From Streptomyces sp. NBC_01485 (GTDB lineage Bacteria; Actinomycetota; Actinomycetes; Streptomycetales; Streptomycetaceae), in assembly GCF_036227125.1 (NCBI RefSeq), contig NZ_CP109435.1:3410001-3474000 (forward strand): a stretch of DNA of 64,000 bases. The letters are read 5' to 3'. A program made the translations under genes and the position numbers. Under the pieces are notes generated by a model that did no database searches, was not told the DNA's origin, and saw only the letters and a list, made by a program, of their open reading frames with translations. This document shows, piece by piece, positions 1-6,672 of the stretch (position 1 is the first letter of the stretch; the number at the start of each line of letters is the position of its first letter).

Positions 1-248
1 GACTGGCGGGCGTACCCGACGGCCGCGTGCACCATCGACTGCTCGTTGCGGCCCTGGTGGAACGGCATCACGTCGCGGGCCTCGATGAGCGCCTGGCCGA
101 GGCCGGCCACATTGCCGTGGCCGAAGATGCCCCAGGTCGCGCCGATCAGCCGCTGCCGGACACCGTCGCGCTCGGTGTACTGGGCGGCGAGGAACCGCAC
201 GAGCGCCTGGGCCACCGTGAGCCGCGTCGTCGAGGTCCGCACCGTCAT
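1..248 (-). CDS. iolD: iolD, 3D-(3,5/4)-trihydroxycyclohexane-1,2-dione hydrolase (N-terminal part)
   Basis: Only the first ~82 codons are in the window; the gene continues beyond the left edge. IolD is a ThDP-dependent cytosolic hydrolase that opens the inositol-derived ring to 5-deoxy-glucuronate. The visible segment carries the start of a ThDP-enzyme Pyr domain: TVAQALVRFL near residues 11-20, then GIFGHGNVAGLGQAL and FHQGRNEQSMVHAAVGYA, where Glu69 sits at the place of the cofactor-activating glutamate. The ATG at 246-248 overlaps the iolB stop (245-247) as ATGA, so the two genes are probably translationally coupled and the start is well supported. It is the last gene seen of the minus-strand iolC-aldolase-iolB-iolD operon. 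Confidence is high because family and context agree; the active-site remainder is not visible. Confidence 0.93.
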   Translation of the reverse strand, partial: MTVRTSTTRLTVAQALVRFLAAQYTERDGVRQRLIGATWGIFGHGNVAGLGQALIEARDVMPFHQGRNEQSMVHAAVGYARQ

Positions 249-1063
249 CGGTAACCCTCCGAGTGGTCCGGGTGGAAGCAGATCCGCCACTCCCGCTTCT
301 CGCCCGGCCCGGCCATGACGTTCAGGTAGTACATCGCGTGCCCGGGCTGGGCGATCGACGGACCGTGCCAGCCGTCCGGGACGAGGACGGCGTCGCCGGA
401 GCGGACCTCGGCGAGGACCTCGGAGCCGCCCTCGCGCGACGGGGACACCCGCTGGTAGCCGAAACCGTTCGGGCCGTCGATCTCGAAGTAGTAGATCTCC
501 TCGAGCTCGGCCTCCTCGCCCGGCCGGTTCTCGTCGTGCTTGTGCGGCGGGTACGAGGACCAGTTGCCGCCGGGGGTGATCACCTCGACGGCGATCAGCT
601 TGTCGCACTCGAAGGCGGAGGCGGAGGCGAAGTTGCGCACCAGGCGGGTGCAGGCGCCGCTGCCGCGCTCTTCGACGGGGACCTCCGGCGCGGGGCCGTA
701 GCGGGCGGGGAGTTGTCGCTCGCACTTCGCTCCTGCCAGGGCGAAGCGGCCTCCCGCGCCGGAGGCGATCGTGGCCCGGGCGTCCCGGGGAACGTACGCG
801 AAGTCGGAGACCGACGCGAACACCGTTTCCCTGCCCAGGAGTTGGAACTCTTCTCCATCTGTTTGTACGATACAGCCACCTTCGAGCGGAAGGACGATCC
901 ACTCACTGTCACCGGTGGCGAAGGTGTGGGTGCCGCCCGGCGCCAGCTCGACGATCCGCAGACTGCTGTGGGTCCAGCCGGCCCGCTCCGGATCGATGTC
1001 CAGGACGTGGTCCCCGTCGGCGGTGGCGCCGCGCGGGATGTACAGGTCCTTCGTGTTCGTCAT
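245..1063 (-). CDS. iolB: iolB, 5-deoxy-glucuronate isomerase
   Basis: A 272-residue cytosolic bicupin that isomerises 5-deoxy-D-glucuronate to 2-deoxy-5-keto-D-gluconate, the substrate of IolC. The length is typical of IolB. In the second cupin, PPHKHD (172-177), the glutamates of ELEEIYYFE (about 186-195) and His233 in GWHG fit the family's metal site. The ATG at 1061-1063 has a GAGGG ribosome site about 8 nt upstream. It lies 10 nt after the aldolase gene and overlaps iolD by 4 nt, so it is in the middle of the iol operon. An operator-like palindrome ahead of iolC probably controls the whole unit. Confidence 0.95.
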   Translation of the reverse strand: MTNTKDLYIPRGATADGDHVLDIDPERAGWTHSSLRIVELAPGGTHTFATGDSEWIVLPLEGGCIVQTDGEEFQLLGRETVFASVSDFAYVPRDARATIASGAGGRFALAGAKCERQLPARYGPAPEVPVEERGSGACTRLVRNFASASAFECDKLIAVEVITPGGNWSSYPPHKHDENRPGEEAELEEIYYFEIDGPNGFGYQRVSPSREGGSEVLAEVRSGDAVLVPDGWHGPSIAQPGHAMYYLNVMAGPGEKREWRICFHPDHSEGYR

Positions 1064-1073
1064 ACGGCGGCCC

Positions 1074-1958
1074 TCACAGCAGTCCTACGGCGGTGTCCAC
1101 GGCGGCGACGACGTCCCCGCCGGCCGGGTACAGCAGCGAGCGGCCGACCACCAGGCCCCGCACGGTGGGCAGGCGCAGCGCGCTGCGCCACTTCTCGTAC
1201 GCGCCGTCCTGATCGTCGCCGACCTCGCCGCCCAGCAGGACGGCGGGGAGCGTGGACGCCTCCATGACCTCGGCCATGTCGTCGGGGTTCTCGGTGACGG
1301 GGAGCTTCAGCCAGGTGTAGGCCGAGGTGCCGCCCAGGCCCGAGGAGATGGCGATCGACTTGATGACGGCCTCGGCGGAGAGGTCGTTCACCACCTTGCC
1401 CTCGGGGGTGCGCCGGCTGATGAACGGCTCGACGAAGAGGGGCAGCTTGCGGGCGGCCATGTCGTCGACGGCGCGGGCGGTGCTCTCCAGGGTGGTGAGG
1501 GAGCCCGGGTCGTCGTAGTCGAGGCGCAGGAGCAGCTTGCCCGCGTCGAAGTTCAGGCGCTGGATGTCCTCGGGGCGGTGACCGGTGAAGCGGTCGTCGA
1601 GCTCGAAGACGGAGCCCTGGAGGCCGCCCCGGTTCAGCGAGCCCATGACGACCTTGCCGTCGAGCGCGCCGAGGAGGAGCAGGTCGTCCAGGATGTCGGC
1701 GGTCGCGAGGACACCGTCCACACCGGGGCGGGACAGTGCCAGCACCAGGCGTTCCAGCAGGTCGGCGCGGTTGGCCATGGCCAGCCCGTTACCGCCGACG
1801 CCGAGCGCGCCACGCGCCGTGTGGTCGGCGGCGACGATCATCAGACGGCCGGAGTCCTGGATGAGCGGCCTGCGGAGGCGGCGGGCGGCCGCCTCGGCGA
1901 TCGCCTCGGGGTGCTGCGCGCGCAGCCGGACGAGTTCGGAGACGTCGACGTTCGTCAC
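1074..1958 (-). CDS. Cgl0159-like (beta/alpha)8 aldolase-type protein of the inositol operon
   Basis: A predicted 294-residue TIM-barrel protein, often annotated as deoxyribose-phosphate-aldolase-like in actinobacterial inositol clusters. It is placed where Bacillus uses IolJ, so the likely reaction is cleavage of 2-deoxy-5-keto-gluconate 6-phosphate to dihydroxyacetone phosphate and malonate semialdehyde; this is inference from context. Visible features are the strand-like MIVAADHTARGALG near the N-terminus and LPLFVEPFISRR in the middle. The reading frame is open further upstream, but the GTG at 1956-1958 is preferred because it overlaps the iolC stop (1955-1957) as GTGA; the extra 21 codons upstream would read back through iolC. 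No typical Schiff-base lysine motif was recognised. Confidence 0.8.
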   Translation of the reverse strand: MTNVDVSELVRLRAQHPEAIAEAAARRLRRPLIQDSGRLMIVAADHTARGALGVGGNGLAMANRADLLERLVLALSRPGVDGVLATADILDDLLLLGALDGKVVMGSLNRGGLQGSVFELDDRFTGHRPEDIQRLNFDAGKLLLRLDYDDPGSLTTLESTARAVDDMAARKLPLFVEPFISRRTPEGKVVNDLSAEAVIKSIAISSGLGGTSAYTWLKLPVTENPDDMAEVMEASTLPAVLLGGEVGDDQDGAYEKWRSALRLPTVRGLVVGRSLLYPAGGDVVAAVDTAVGLL

Positions 1959-2923
1959 AGTACGGCTCCTGCCTCGATCGCGGCTTCCACTTCGTCCGGC
2001 GTCGGCATCGCGGAGGAGCACTCCAGACGGGAGGCGACGATCGCGCCGGCGGCGTTGGCGTGACGCATGATCTTCTCCAGGTCCCAGCCCGCGAGCAGGC
2101 CGTGGCAGAGGGAGCCGCCGAAGGCGTCACCGGCGCCGAGGCCGTTGAGGACGTTCACCGGCAGCGGCGGGACCTCGGCGGTCTCGCCCTCGCGGTTGAC
2201 GGCCAGGACGCCCTTGGGGCCCTGTTTGACGACGGCGAGCTCGACGCCGGCGTCCAGCAGCGCCTGCGCCGCCGCCCGCGGCTCGCGCACGCCGGTGGCC
2301 ACCTCCACCTCGTCGAGGTTGCCGACGGCGACGGTGGTGTGGCGGAGGGCCTCCTCGTAGAAGGGGCGGGCGACCGCGGCCGGGTCACCCCCGGACGGGT
2401 GCTTCCAGAACATCGGGCGCCAGTCGAGGTCGAAGACCGTGGTGCCGGCCTTGGCCCGGTGGGCGAGGGCGGCGAGGGTCGCCGTACGGCTGGGCTCCTC
2501 GCTGAGGCCGGTGCCGGTGACCCAGAAGACGCGGGCCTCGCGGACGGCGTCGAGGTCGAGCTCCTGGGCGTCGATCTCCAGGTCCGGGGCCTTTGGCTGC
2601 CGGTAGAAGTACAGCGGGAAGTCGTCCGGCGGGAAGACCTCGCAGAAGGTGACGGGCGTCGGCAGGCCGGGCACGGGCGTGACCCAGCGGTCGTCCACGC
2701 CGAAGCCGCGCAGGGCCTCGTGCAGGTAGGCGCCGAAGGGGTCGTCGCCGGTGCGGGAGATCACGGCCGTCTCCCTGCCGAGCCGGGCGGCGGCCACTGC
2801 GACGTTGGTCGCCGATCCGCCCAGGAACTTCCCGAAGGACGTGACCTGCGGGAGTGGGACACCCGTCTGCAGCGGGTAGAGGTCCACGCCTATCCGCCCC
2901 ATGGTGATCAGGTCGTACCCCAT
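1955..2923 (-). CDS. iolC: iolC, 5-dehydro-2-deoxygluconokinase (PfkB family)
   Basis: A 322-residue PfkB/ribokinase-fold kinase that phosphorylates 2-deoxy-5-keto-gluconate before aldol cleavage. It starts with the PfkB substrate region (GRIGVDLYPLQ, then GGSATNVAVAAARLG) and has the C-terminal anion hole and catalytic aspartate in NGLGAGDAFGGSL. A longer frame begins at 2983, but the ATG at 2921-2923 has a good AAGGGAA ribosome site about 5 nt upstream and begins exactly at the conserved MGYDLITMGRIGVD, so it is chosen. It is the first gene of the minus-strand iol operon and diverges from the isomerase-like gene at 3162, with an operator-like palindrome between them. Confidence 0.94.
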   Translation of the reverse strand: MGYDLITMGRIGVDLYPLQTGVPLPQVTSFGKFLGGSATNVAVAAARLGRETAVISRTGDDPFGAYLHEALRGFGVDDRWVTPVPGLPTPVTFCEVFPPDDFPLYFYRQPKAPDLEIDAQELDLDAVREARVFWVTGTGLSEEPSRTATLAALAHRAKAGTTVFDLDWRPMFWKHPSGGDPAAVARPFYEEALRHTTVAVGNLDEVEVATGVREPRAAAQALLDAGVELAVVKQGPKGVLAVNREGETAEVPPLPVNVLNGLGAGDAFGGSLCHGLLAGWDLEKIMRHANAAGAIVASRLECSSAMPTPDEVEAAIEAGAVL

Positions 2924-3103
2924 CGAGTTCCCTTCGTACCGGCTCGTCCTCGTGTCGTATCCCATGCCGTACCCGTGTCGCACCCGGTCGTGTCGGCTCG
3001 TGGCCCGCGGCGCGCGGCGCCGCTCGTGGCGTGCCTCGGCGCACGTCGCCGTTATCGGCTCTCACGGCTTTGTAGCCCCGGTCGGCGGGCCCTGTCAATG
3101 TTT

Positions 3104-3113
3104 TGTCCAGACA
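3104..3113. promoter_or_regulatory. Operator-like palindrome between divergent inositol genes
   Basis: TGTCCAGACA is a near-perfect inverted repeat (TGTCnnGACA) in the 238-bp gap between iolC and the divergent isomerase gene. It sits just upstream of a TTGACA hexamer at 3126-3131 that could be the -35 of the rightward promoter. GntR-family regulators of inositol operons use short palindromes of this general kind, but no regulator gene is in the window, so the assignment is inference. Confidence 0.4.
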
Positions 3114-3161
3114 TTCGGACCACCCTTGACACCCCCTTCCGAAGACCGCACCCTGGCGCCC

Positions 3162-4088
3162 ATGACGTCGTTGTCACCTGAGTCCTCTCAGTCCTCACTT
3201 TCCCGCATCCGGGTCGGATCGGCCCCCGACAGCTGGGGCGTCTGGTTCCCGGACGATCCCGCCCAGGTCCCCTGGCAGCGCTTCCTCGACGAGGTGGCGC
3301 AGTCCGGCTACGAGTGGATCGAGCTCGGCCCCTACGGGTACCTGCCGACCGATCCCGCAATCCTCACCGCCGAGACCTCCAGGCGCGGCCTGAAGGTGTC
3401 CGCGGGCACGGTCTTCACCGGCCTGCACCACGGCGAGGCCGTGTGGGAGAAGACCTGGGCGCACGTCGCGGACAACGCGGTGCTCGCGCAGGCGATGGGC
3501 GCGAAGCATCTGGTCGTCATCCCGTCCTTCTGGCGGGACGACAAGACCGGCGAGGTGCTGGAGCCGGACACGCTCACGCCCGAGCAGTGGCGCAGCCTCA
3601 CCTCGCTGACCGAGCGGCTGGGCAAGGAGGTGCGGGAGCGGTACGGGCTGCGGATCGTCGTCCACCCGCATGCCGACACCCACATCGACAGCGAGGAGAA
3701 CGTCGTCCGGTTCCTGGACGGCACGGACTCCGACCTGGTGTCGCTGTGCCTGGACACCGGGCACTACGCGTACTGCGGCGGCGACAGCGTCAAGCTGATC
3801 GAGACGTACGGGGAGCGGATCGGGTACCTGCACCTCAAGCAGGTCGACCCCGAGATCCTCTCCGAGGTGAAGGCCAAGGGGACGCCGTTCGGGCCGGCCG
3901 TGGCACAGGGCGTGATGTGTGAACCGCCCATGGGAGTACCGGAGTTGGGGCCCGTACTGGAGGCTGCGGGGAAGCTGGACGTCGATCTGTTCGCGATCGT
4001 CGAGCAGGACATGTACCCCTGCGCGCCGAGCGCTCCGCTGCCGATCGCACAGCGCACGCGGGCGTTTCTTCGATCGTGCGGGGCATAA
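3162..4088 (+). CDS. Sugar phosphate isomerase/epimerase (IolE/IolH-like, AP-endonuclease-2 fold)
   Basis: A 308-residue TIM barrel of the xylose-isomerase/AP endonuclease 2 superfamily, divergent from the iol operon and therefore probably an inosose dehydratase or inosose isomerase (inference). Visible signatures are the opening RVGSAPDSWGVWFP, the metal-ligand regions IVVHPHADTHIDS and LCLDTGHYAYCGGD, and YLHLKQVDPE toward the C-terminus. These carry the usual His, Glu and Asp ligands of the fold. The ATG at 3162 is taken because upstream sequence is promoter-like and has no family similarity; its ribosome site is weak. A conserved extragenic repeat lies 57 nt past the stop. Confidence 0.85.
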   Translation: MTSLSPESSQSSLSRIRVGSAPDSWGVWFPDDPAQVPWQRFLDEVAQSGYEWIELGPYGYLPTDPAILTAETSRRGLKVSAGTVFTGLHHGEAVWEKTWAHVADNAVLAQAMGAKHLVVIPSFWRDDKTGEVLEPDTLTPEQWRSLTSLTERLGKEVRERYGLRIVVHPHADTHIDSEENVVRFLDGTDSDLVSLCLDTGHYAYCGGDSVKLIETYGERIGYLHLKQVDPEILSEVKAKGTPFGPAVAQGVMCEPPMGVPELGPVLEAAGKLDVDLFAIVEQDMYPCAPSAPLPIAQRTRAFLRSCGA

Positions 4089-4144
4089 ACGGGCGCCTAT
4101 CGGGGTGCCGGGTTTCGCCGAGTGGGCGCGTGCGGGTTTTTTGT

Positions 4145-4197
4145 GGCTTGTCGCGCCCACGCGGCGGAGCCGCAGATCGGCACAGCCCCGCGCCCCT
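4145..4197 (+). repeat. Streptomyces-type extragenic repeat, copy 1
   Basis: A 53-bp segment beginning GGCTTGTCGCGCCCACGCGG and ending in CCCCGCGCCCCT. It matches the segment at 43890-43942 in 48 of 53 positions on the same strand. It contains a GCGGCGGAGCCGC inverted repeat. It lies between the isomerase gene and the small HTH gene. Elements of this kind are common in intergenic DNA of Streptomyces; the function is unknown. Confidence 0.75.
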
Positions 4198-4288
4198 TGG
4201 GGGACTGCGGTTGCCGCTCGTGGCATGGGTGCCCGTGTGCCTTTGTCGACGCGCCCATCCCGTAGGTACCGCGTGCGCCTTTGCGGCG

Positions 4289-4350
4289 TTCGTGTCACAA
4301 AAGACTCCTTCGTGTCACACATGTCGCGTGTACGCGGGTCTTGCGTCACA
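4289..4350 (+). promoter_or_regulatory. Spaced direct repeats upstream of the small HTH gene
   Basis: TTCGTGTCACA occurs at 4289-4299 and again at 4309-4319, exactly 20 bp apart (two helical turns), with a degraded third copy TTGCGTCACA at 4341-4350. The repeats are head-to-tail and lie 136-197 bp before the start of the MerR/BldC-like gene at 4486, so they may be its own binding sites. This is inferred from spacing and orientation only. Confidence 0.4.
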
Positions 4351-4485
4351 CGCGGTCAACAGCCGCTTCCCGGCAGTCACCGAGCGTCGTTCACGGGGCA
4401 CTGGCTTGGTGATCGCCAGCGTGCGCCGGGCTCCCCCGGGCGGCCTCCCGGCCGCCGCCCCCGCGTACGCAGGGAGGTGCAGCTC

Positions 4486-4686
4486 ATGACCGACCGAAGG
4501 CTCTGGTCCTACAAGGAGATCGCGGCTCACATCAAGGTGCAGCCGGACACCGTACGGTCCTACCGCAAGCACGGACTGCTGCCGGCGCCCGACCACGTCG
4601 AGGGCGGCAAGCCCTTCTGGTACGCCGACACCGTCCACGCCTGGGTCGCCTCCCGACCGGGCAACCGGGGCCGCCGGTTCGACTGA
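4486..4686 (+). CDS. Small MerR/BldC-like helix-turn-helix protein
   Basis: A 66-residue protein that is almost entirely one winged-helix DNA-binding domain. SYKEIAAHIKVQPDTVRSYR (8-27) is the helix-turn-helix, followed by KHGLLPAPDH as in MerR/excisionase folds, then a wing and WVASRPGNRGRRF. There is no effector or coiled-coil region, so it resembles stand-alone proteins such as BldC, which bind head-to-tail direct repeats. A strong ribosome site (AGGGAGG) precedes the ATG by about 7 nt. It is monocistronic, with the direct repeats upstream and a hairpin terminator after it. Targets are unknown; it could also be a remnant excisionase-type protein. Confidence 0.8.
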   Translation: MTDRRLWSYKEIAAHIKVQPDTVRSYRKHGLLPAPDHVEGGKPFWYADTVHAWVASRPGNRGRRFD

Positions 4687-4694
4687 TCCCCACC

Positions 4695-4725
4695 GGGAGG
4701 GCTCCCCCGGCCGGCGGGCCCTCCC
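4695..4725. terminator. Hairpin terminator between convergent genes
   Basis: GGGAGGGC and GCCCTCCC form an 8-bp GC stem around a 15-nt loop, followed by TCAGCTCCCCCGTTTT. It sits between the HTH gene (ends 4686) and the convergent dehydrogenase (ends 4761), so it may serve both. Confidence 0.7.
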
Positions 4726-4760
4726 TCAGCTCCCCCGTTTTCTCAACTCCCTCAGCTCCC

Positions 4761-5804
4761 TCAGCTCCACGGCTCGATGACCGTCACTCCCGCGCCCGGC
4801 GCCGTCCCCAGTGCCGCCAGTGCCTGTGGGGCGGCGTCCAGGGTGATCGTCGACGTCACCAGGAGGTCGGGGCGCAGCACCCCCGTCCGGACCAGCTCCA
4901 GCATCTGCGGGTAGGCGTGCGCGGCCATGCCGTGGCTGCCCAGGATCTCCAGTTCCAGGGCGATGGCGCGGGCCAGCGGGACGGGGGTCGTGCCGTCCGC
5001 CGAGGGGAGCAGGCCGACCTGGACGTGCCGGCCGCGACGGCGCAGGCCGTTCACCGAGGCGGCGCAGGTGGCGGGAGCACCGAGGGCGTCGAGGGAGAGG
5101 TGCGCGCCGCCGCCGGTCAGCTCACGGACCGCCGCCGCCGTGTCCGGTGTACGCGTCGCGTCCACGCATTCCGCCGCGCCGAACTTCCGCGCCAGGTCCA
5201 GGGCCTTCGGGGAGACGTCCACGGCGACCACCCGCGCTCCCGAGGCCGCCGCGATCATCACCGCCGAGAGGCCCACGCCTCCGCAGCCGTGCACCGCCAC
5301 CCACTCCCCCGCCGCGACCCGGCCCTGCCGCACGACCGCCCGGAACGCCGTGGCGAACCGGCAGCCGAGGGAAGCGGCGGTGGCGTACGACAGGTCGTCG
5401 GGGATCGCGATCAGGTTCACGTCGGCGTGGTCCAGGGCCACGTACTGGGCGAAGGAGCCCCAGTGCGTGAAGCCGGGCTGGGTCTGCCGCTCGCACACCT
5501 GGTGGTCGCCGGCCGCGCAGGACGGGCAGGTGCCGCAGCCGCACACGAAGGGGACGGTGACGCGGTCGCCGGGCCGCCAGCCGGTGACCCGGTCGCCGAC
5601 CGCCTCGACGACACCGGCGAGTTCATGCCCCGGCACGTGCGGCAGGGTGATGTCCGGGTCGTGGCCCTGCCAGCCGTGCCAGTCGCTGCGGCAGAGGCCG
5701 GTGGCTTCCACGCGTACGACCACTCCGTGAGGGGCGGGTCGGGGGTCGGGGACCTCCCGTACCTCAGGGGGTTCGCTGTACCGCTCGAAGACCACCGCTC
5801 GCAT
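4761..5804 (-). CDS. Zinc-dependent alcohol dehydrogenase (MDR family)
   Basis: A 347-residue medium-chain dehydrogenase, probably cytosolic and NAD(P)-dependent. The catalytic zinc site is visible as [10 protein letters not shown] and HVPGHE near the N-terminus. A structural zinc lobe follows, with four cysteines in [18 protein letters not shown], and then the Rossmann motif [11 protein letters not shown]. The substrate cannot be told from sequence; it is a threonine/benzyl-alcohol-dehydrogenase-type enzyme. The frame is open to 5891, but the ATG at 5802-5804 begins the conserved MRAVVFERY and has GGGAG about 7 nt upstream; an ATG at 5816 is an alternative. It stands alone, convergent with the HTH gene and followed upstream by a decayed transporter on the same strand. 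Confidence 0.88.
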   Translation of the reverse strand: MRAVVFERYSEPPEVREVPDPRPAPHGVVVRVEATGLCRSDWHGWQGHDPDITLPHVPGHELAGVVEAVGDRVTGWRPGDRVTVPFVCGCGTCPSCAAGDHQVCERQTQPGFTHWGSFAQYVALDHADVNLIAIPDDLSYATAASLGCRFATAFRAVVRQGRVAAGEWVAVHGCGGVGLSAVMIAAASGARVVAVDVSPKALDLARKFGAAECVDATRTPDTAAAVRELTGGGAHLSLDALGAPATCAASVNGLRRRGRHVQVGLLPSADGTTPVPLARAIALELEILGSHGMAAHAYPQMLELVRTGVLRPDLLVTSTITLDAAPQALAALGTAPGAGVTVIEPWS

Positions 5805-5892
5805 CTGTGCTCCCATCGTCGTCTCCGTCTGCCGGTACATCGTGGCCGGTCGCGTAGTTCCCCGCGCCCCTCGCGGGGCGCTCGTCGTCACC

Positions 5893-6196
5893 TTCGCTCA
5901 AGCCGAACCGTTCGTGGAAGTGCCTCAGCGGGCCCGGTGCCCACCAGGTCGCCTTCCCCGTCAGCCGCATCACTCCGCAGACGCACAGAACTCCGGCGCT
6001 TCGCGCCTCCGGGCCGAGGACCGCATCCCGCCCGGCCTGAAGGACTCTGAAGGCCGGGGCTCGTGAAGCCGAGCAGGCCGGAGAGGTGGCCGTCCTGGAA
6101 GACCCGGACCACCGCGCCGAACATCGCCGTCAGGCTCAGCGCGTTGAGCAGCACCGCCGGGAGCGGGATCAGCACGCTGCCGGTCAAGAGGACGAC
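5893..6196 (-). pseudogene. Relic of an MMPL-family transporter
   Basis: Two separated pieces of an MMPL/RND-type membrane transporter are readable on the minus strand. The first, at about 6196-6053, reads LIPLPAVLLNALSLTAMFGA and then FQDGHLSGLLGFT, a conserved transmembrane motif in the last third of MMPL proteins. The second, at about 5970-5893, is in another frame and reads RLTGKATWWAPGPLRHFHER plus FGLSE, which matches the usual C-terminal end. The roughly 200 residues expected between them are missing, as is everything upstream, where copZ regulatory DNA begins. This is a deletion-decayed gene, not a functional transporter. The family call rests on motif memory. Confidence 0.65.
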
Positions 6197-6224
6197 CCTC
6201 ACACGGTCGACCCTTCTTTGGGAA

Positions 6225-6244
6225 ATACCCCCTAGGGGTATAGT
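6225..6244 (+). promoter_or_regulatory. CsoR-type copper operator overlapping the copZA promoter
   Basis: ATACCCCCTAGGGGTAT (6225-6241) is a near-perfect palindrome of the form bound by the copper sensor CsoR in actinobacteria. It overlaps a -10 hexamer TATAGT (6239-6244), so repressor binding would block RNA polymerase. It lies 65 bp upstream of copZ. No csoR gene is in the window, so control would act in trans. Confidence 0.75.
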
Positions 6245-6309
6245 GTGAGTCAACGGGAGACCTCTCACGGTCCCGACCGCCCCACCTGTGCCGCCACGAG
6301 GAGAACGAC

Positions 6310-6549
6310 ATGACCGCTCAAACCGACACCCCGGGCTCCGTCACCACCCTCTACAAGGTGAGCGGCATGAGCTGCGGCCACTGCGAGGGCGCCGTCTCCG
6401 GCGAGCTCTCCGAGCTCTCCGGGGTCACCTCGGTGAAGGCCGTCGCCTCGACCGGTGAGGTCACGGTCGTCTCCACGGGCCCGCTCGACGACGCGGCCGT
6501 CCGCGCCGCCGTCGACGAGGCCGGTTTCGAGCTCGTCGGCCCGGCCTGA
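6310..6549 (+). CDS. copZ: copZ, copper chaperone (HMA domain)
   Basis: A 79-residue single heavy-metal-associated domain. The Cu(I)-binding motif GMSCGHC gives Cys22 and Cys25. It carries copper in the cytosol to the P1B-type ATPase encoded 123 bp downstream. ACGAGGAGAACGAC before the ATG provides a strong ribosome site. Expression is probably induced by copper through the CsoR-type operator at 6225-6241. The spacer to copA contains C-rich short repeats. The family call is secure from size and motif. Confidence 0.95.
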   Translation: MTAQTDTPGSVTTLYKVSGMSCGHCEGAVSGELSELSGVTSVKAVASTGEVTVVSTGPLDDAAVRAAVDEAGFELVGPA

Positions 6550-6550
6550 G

Positions 6551-6592
6551 GCACCCTCCAGCACCCTCCAGCACCCCCAGCACCCCCAGCAC
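6551..6592 (+). repeat. Short C-rich tandem repeats between copZ and copA
   Basis: Five 9- to 10-bp units of the type GCACCCTCCA / GCACCCCCA follow the copZ stop directly. They hold no hairpin and look like slippage-expanded simple sequence. A separate copA promoter may lie in the remaining spacer, but none was clear. Confidence 0.6.
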
Positions 6593-6672
6593 TCCCCTTC
6601 CTCCACCCACCGGGCGTACCGACCAGCTGATACTGGTTCCGTACGGTCCGGCCCGCTTCCTGGAGTACGGAC

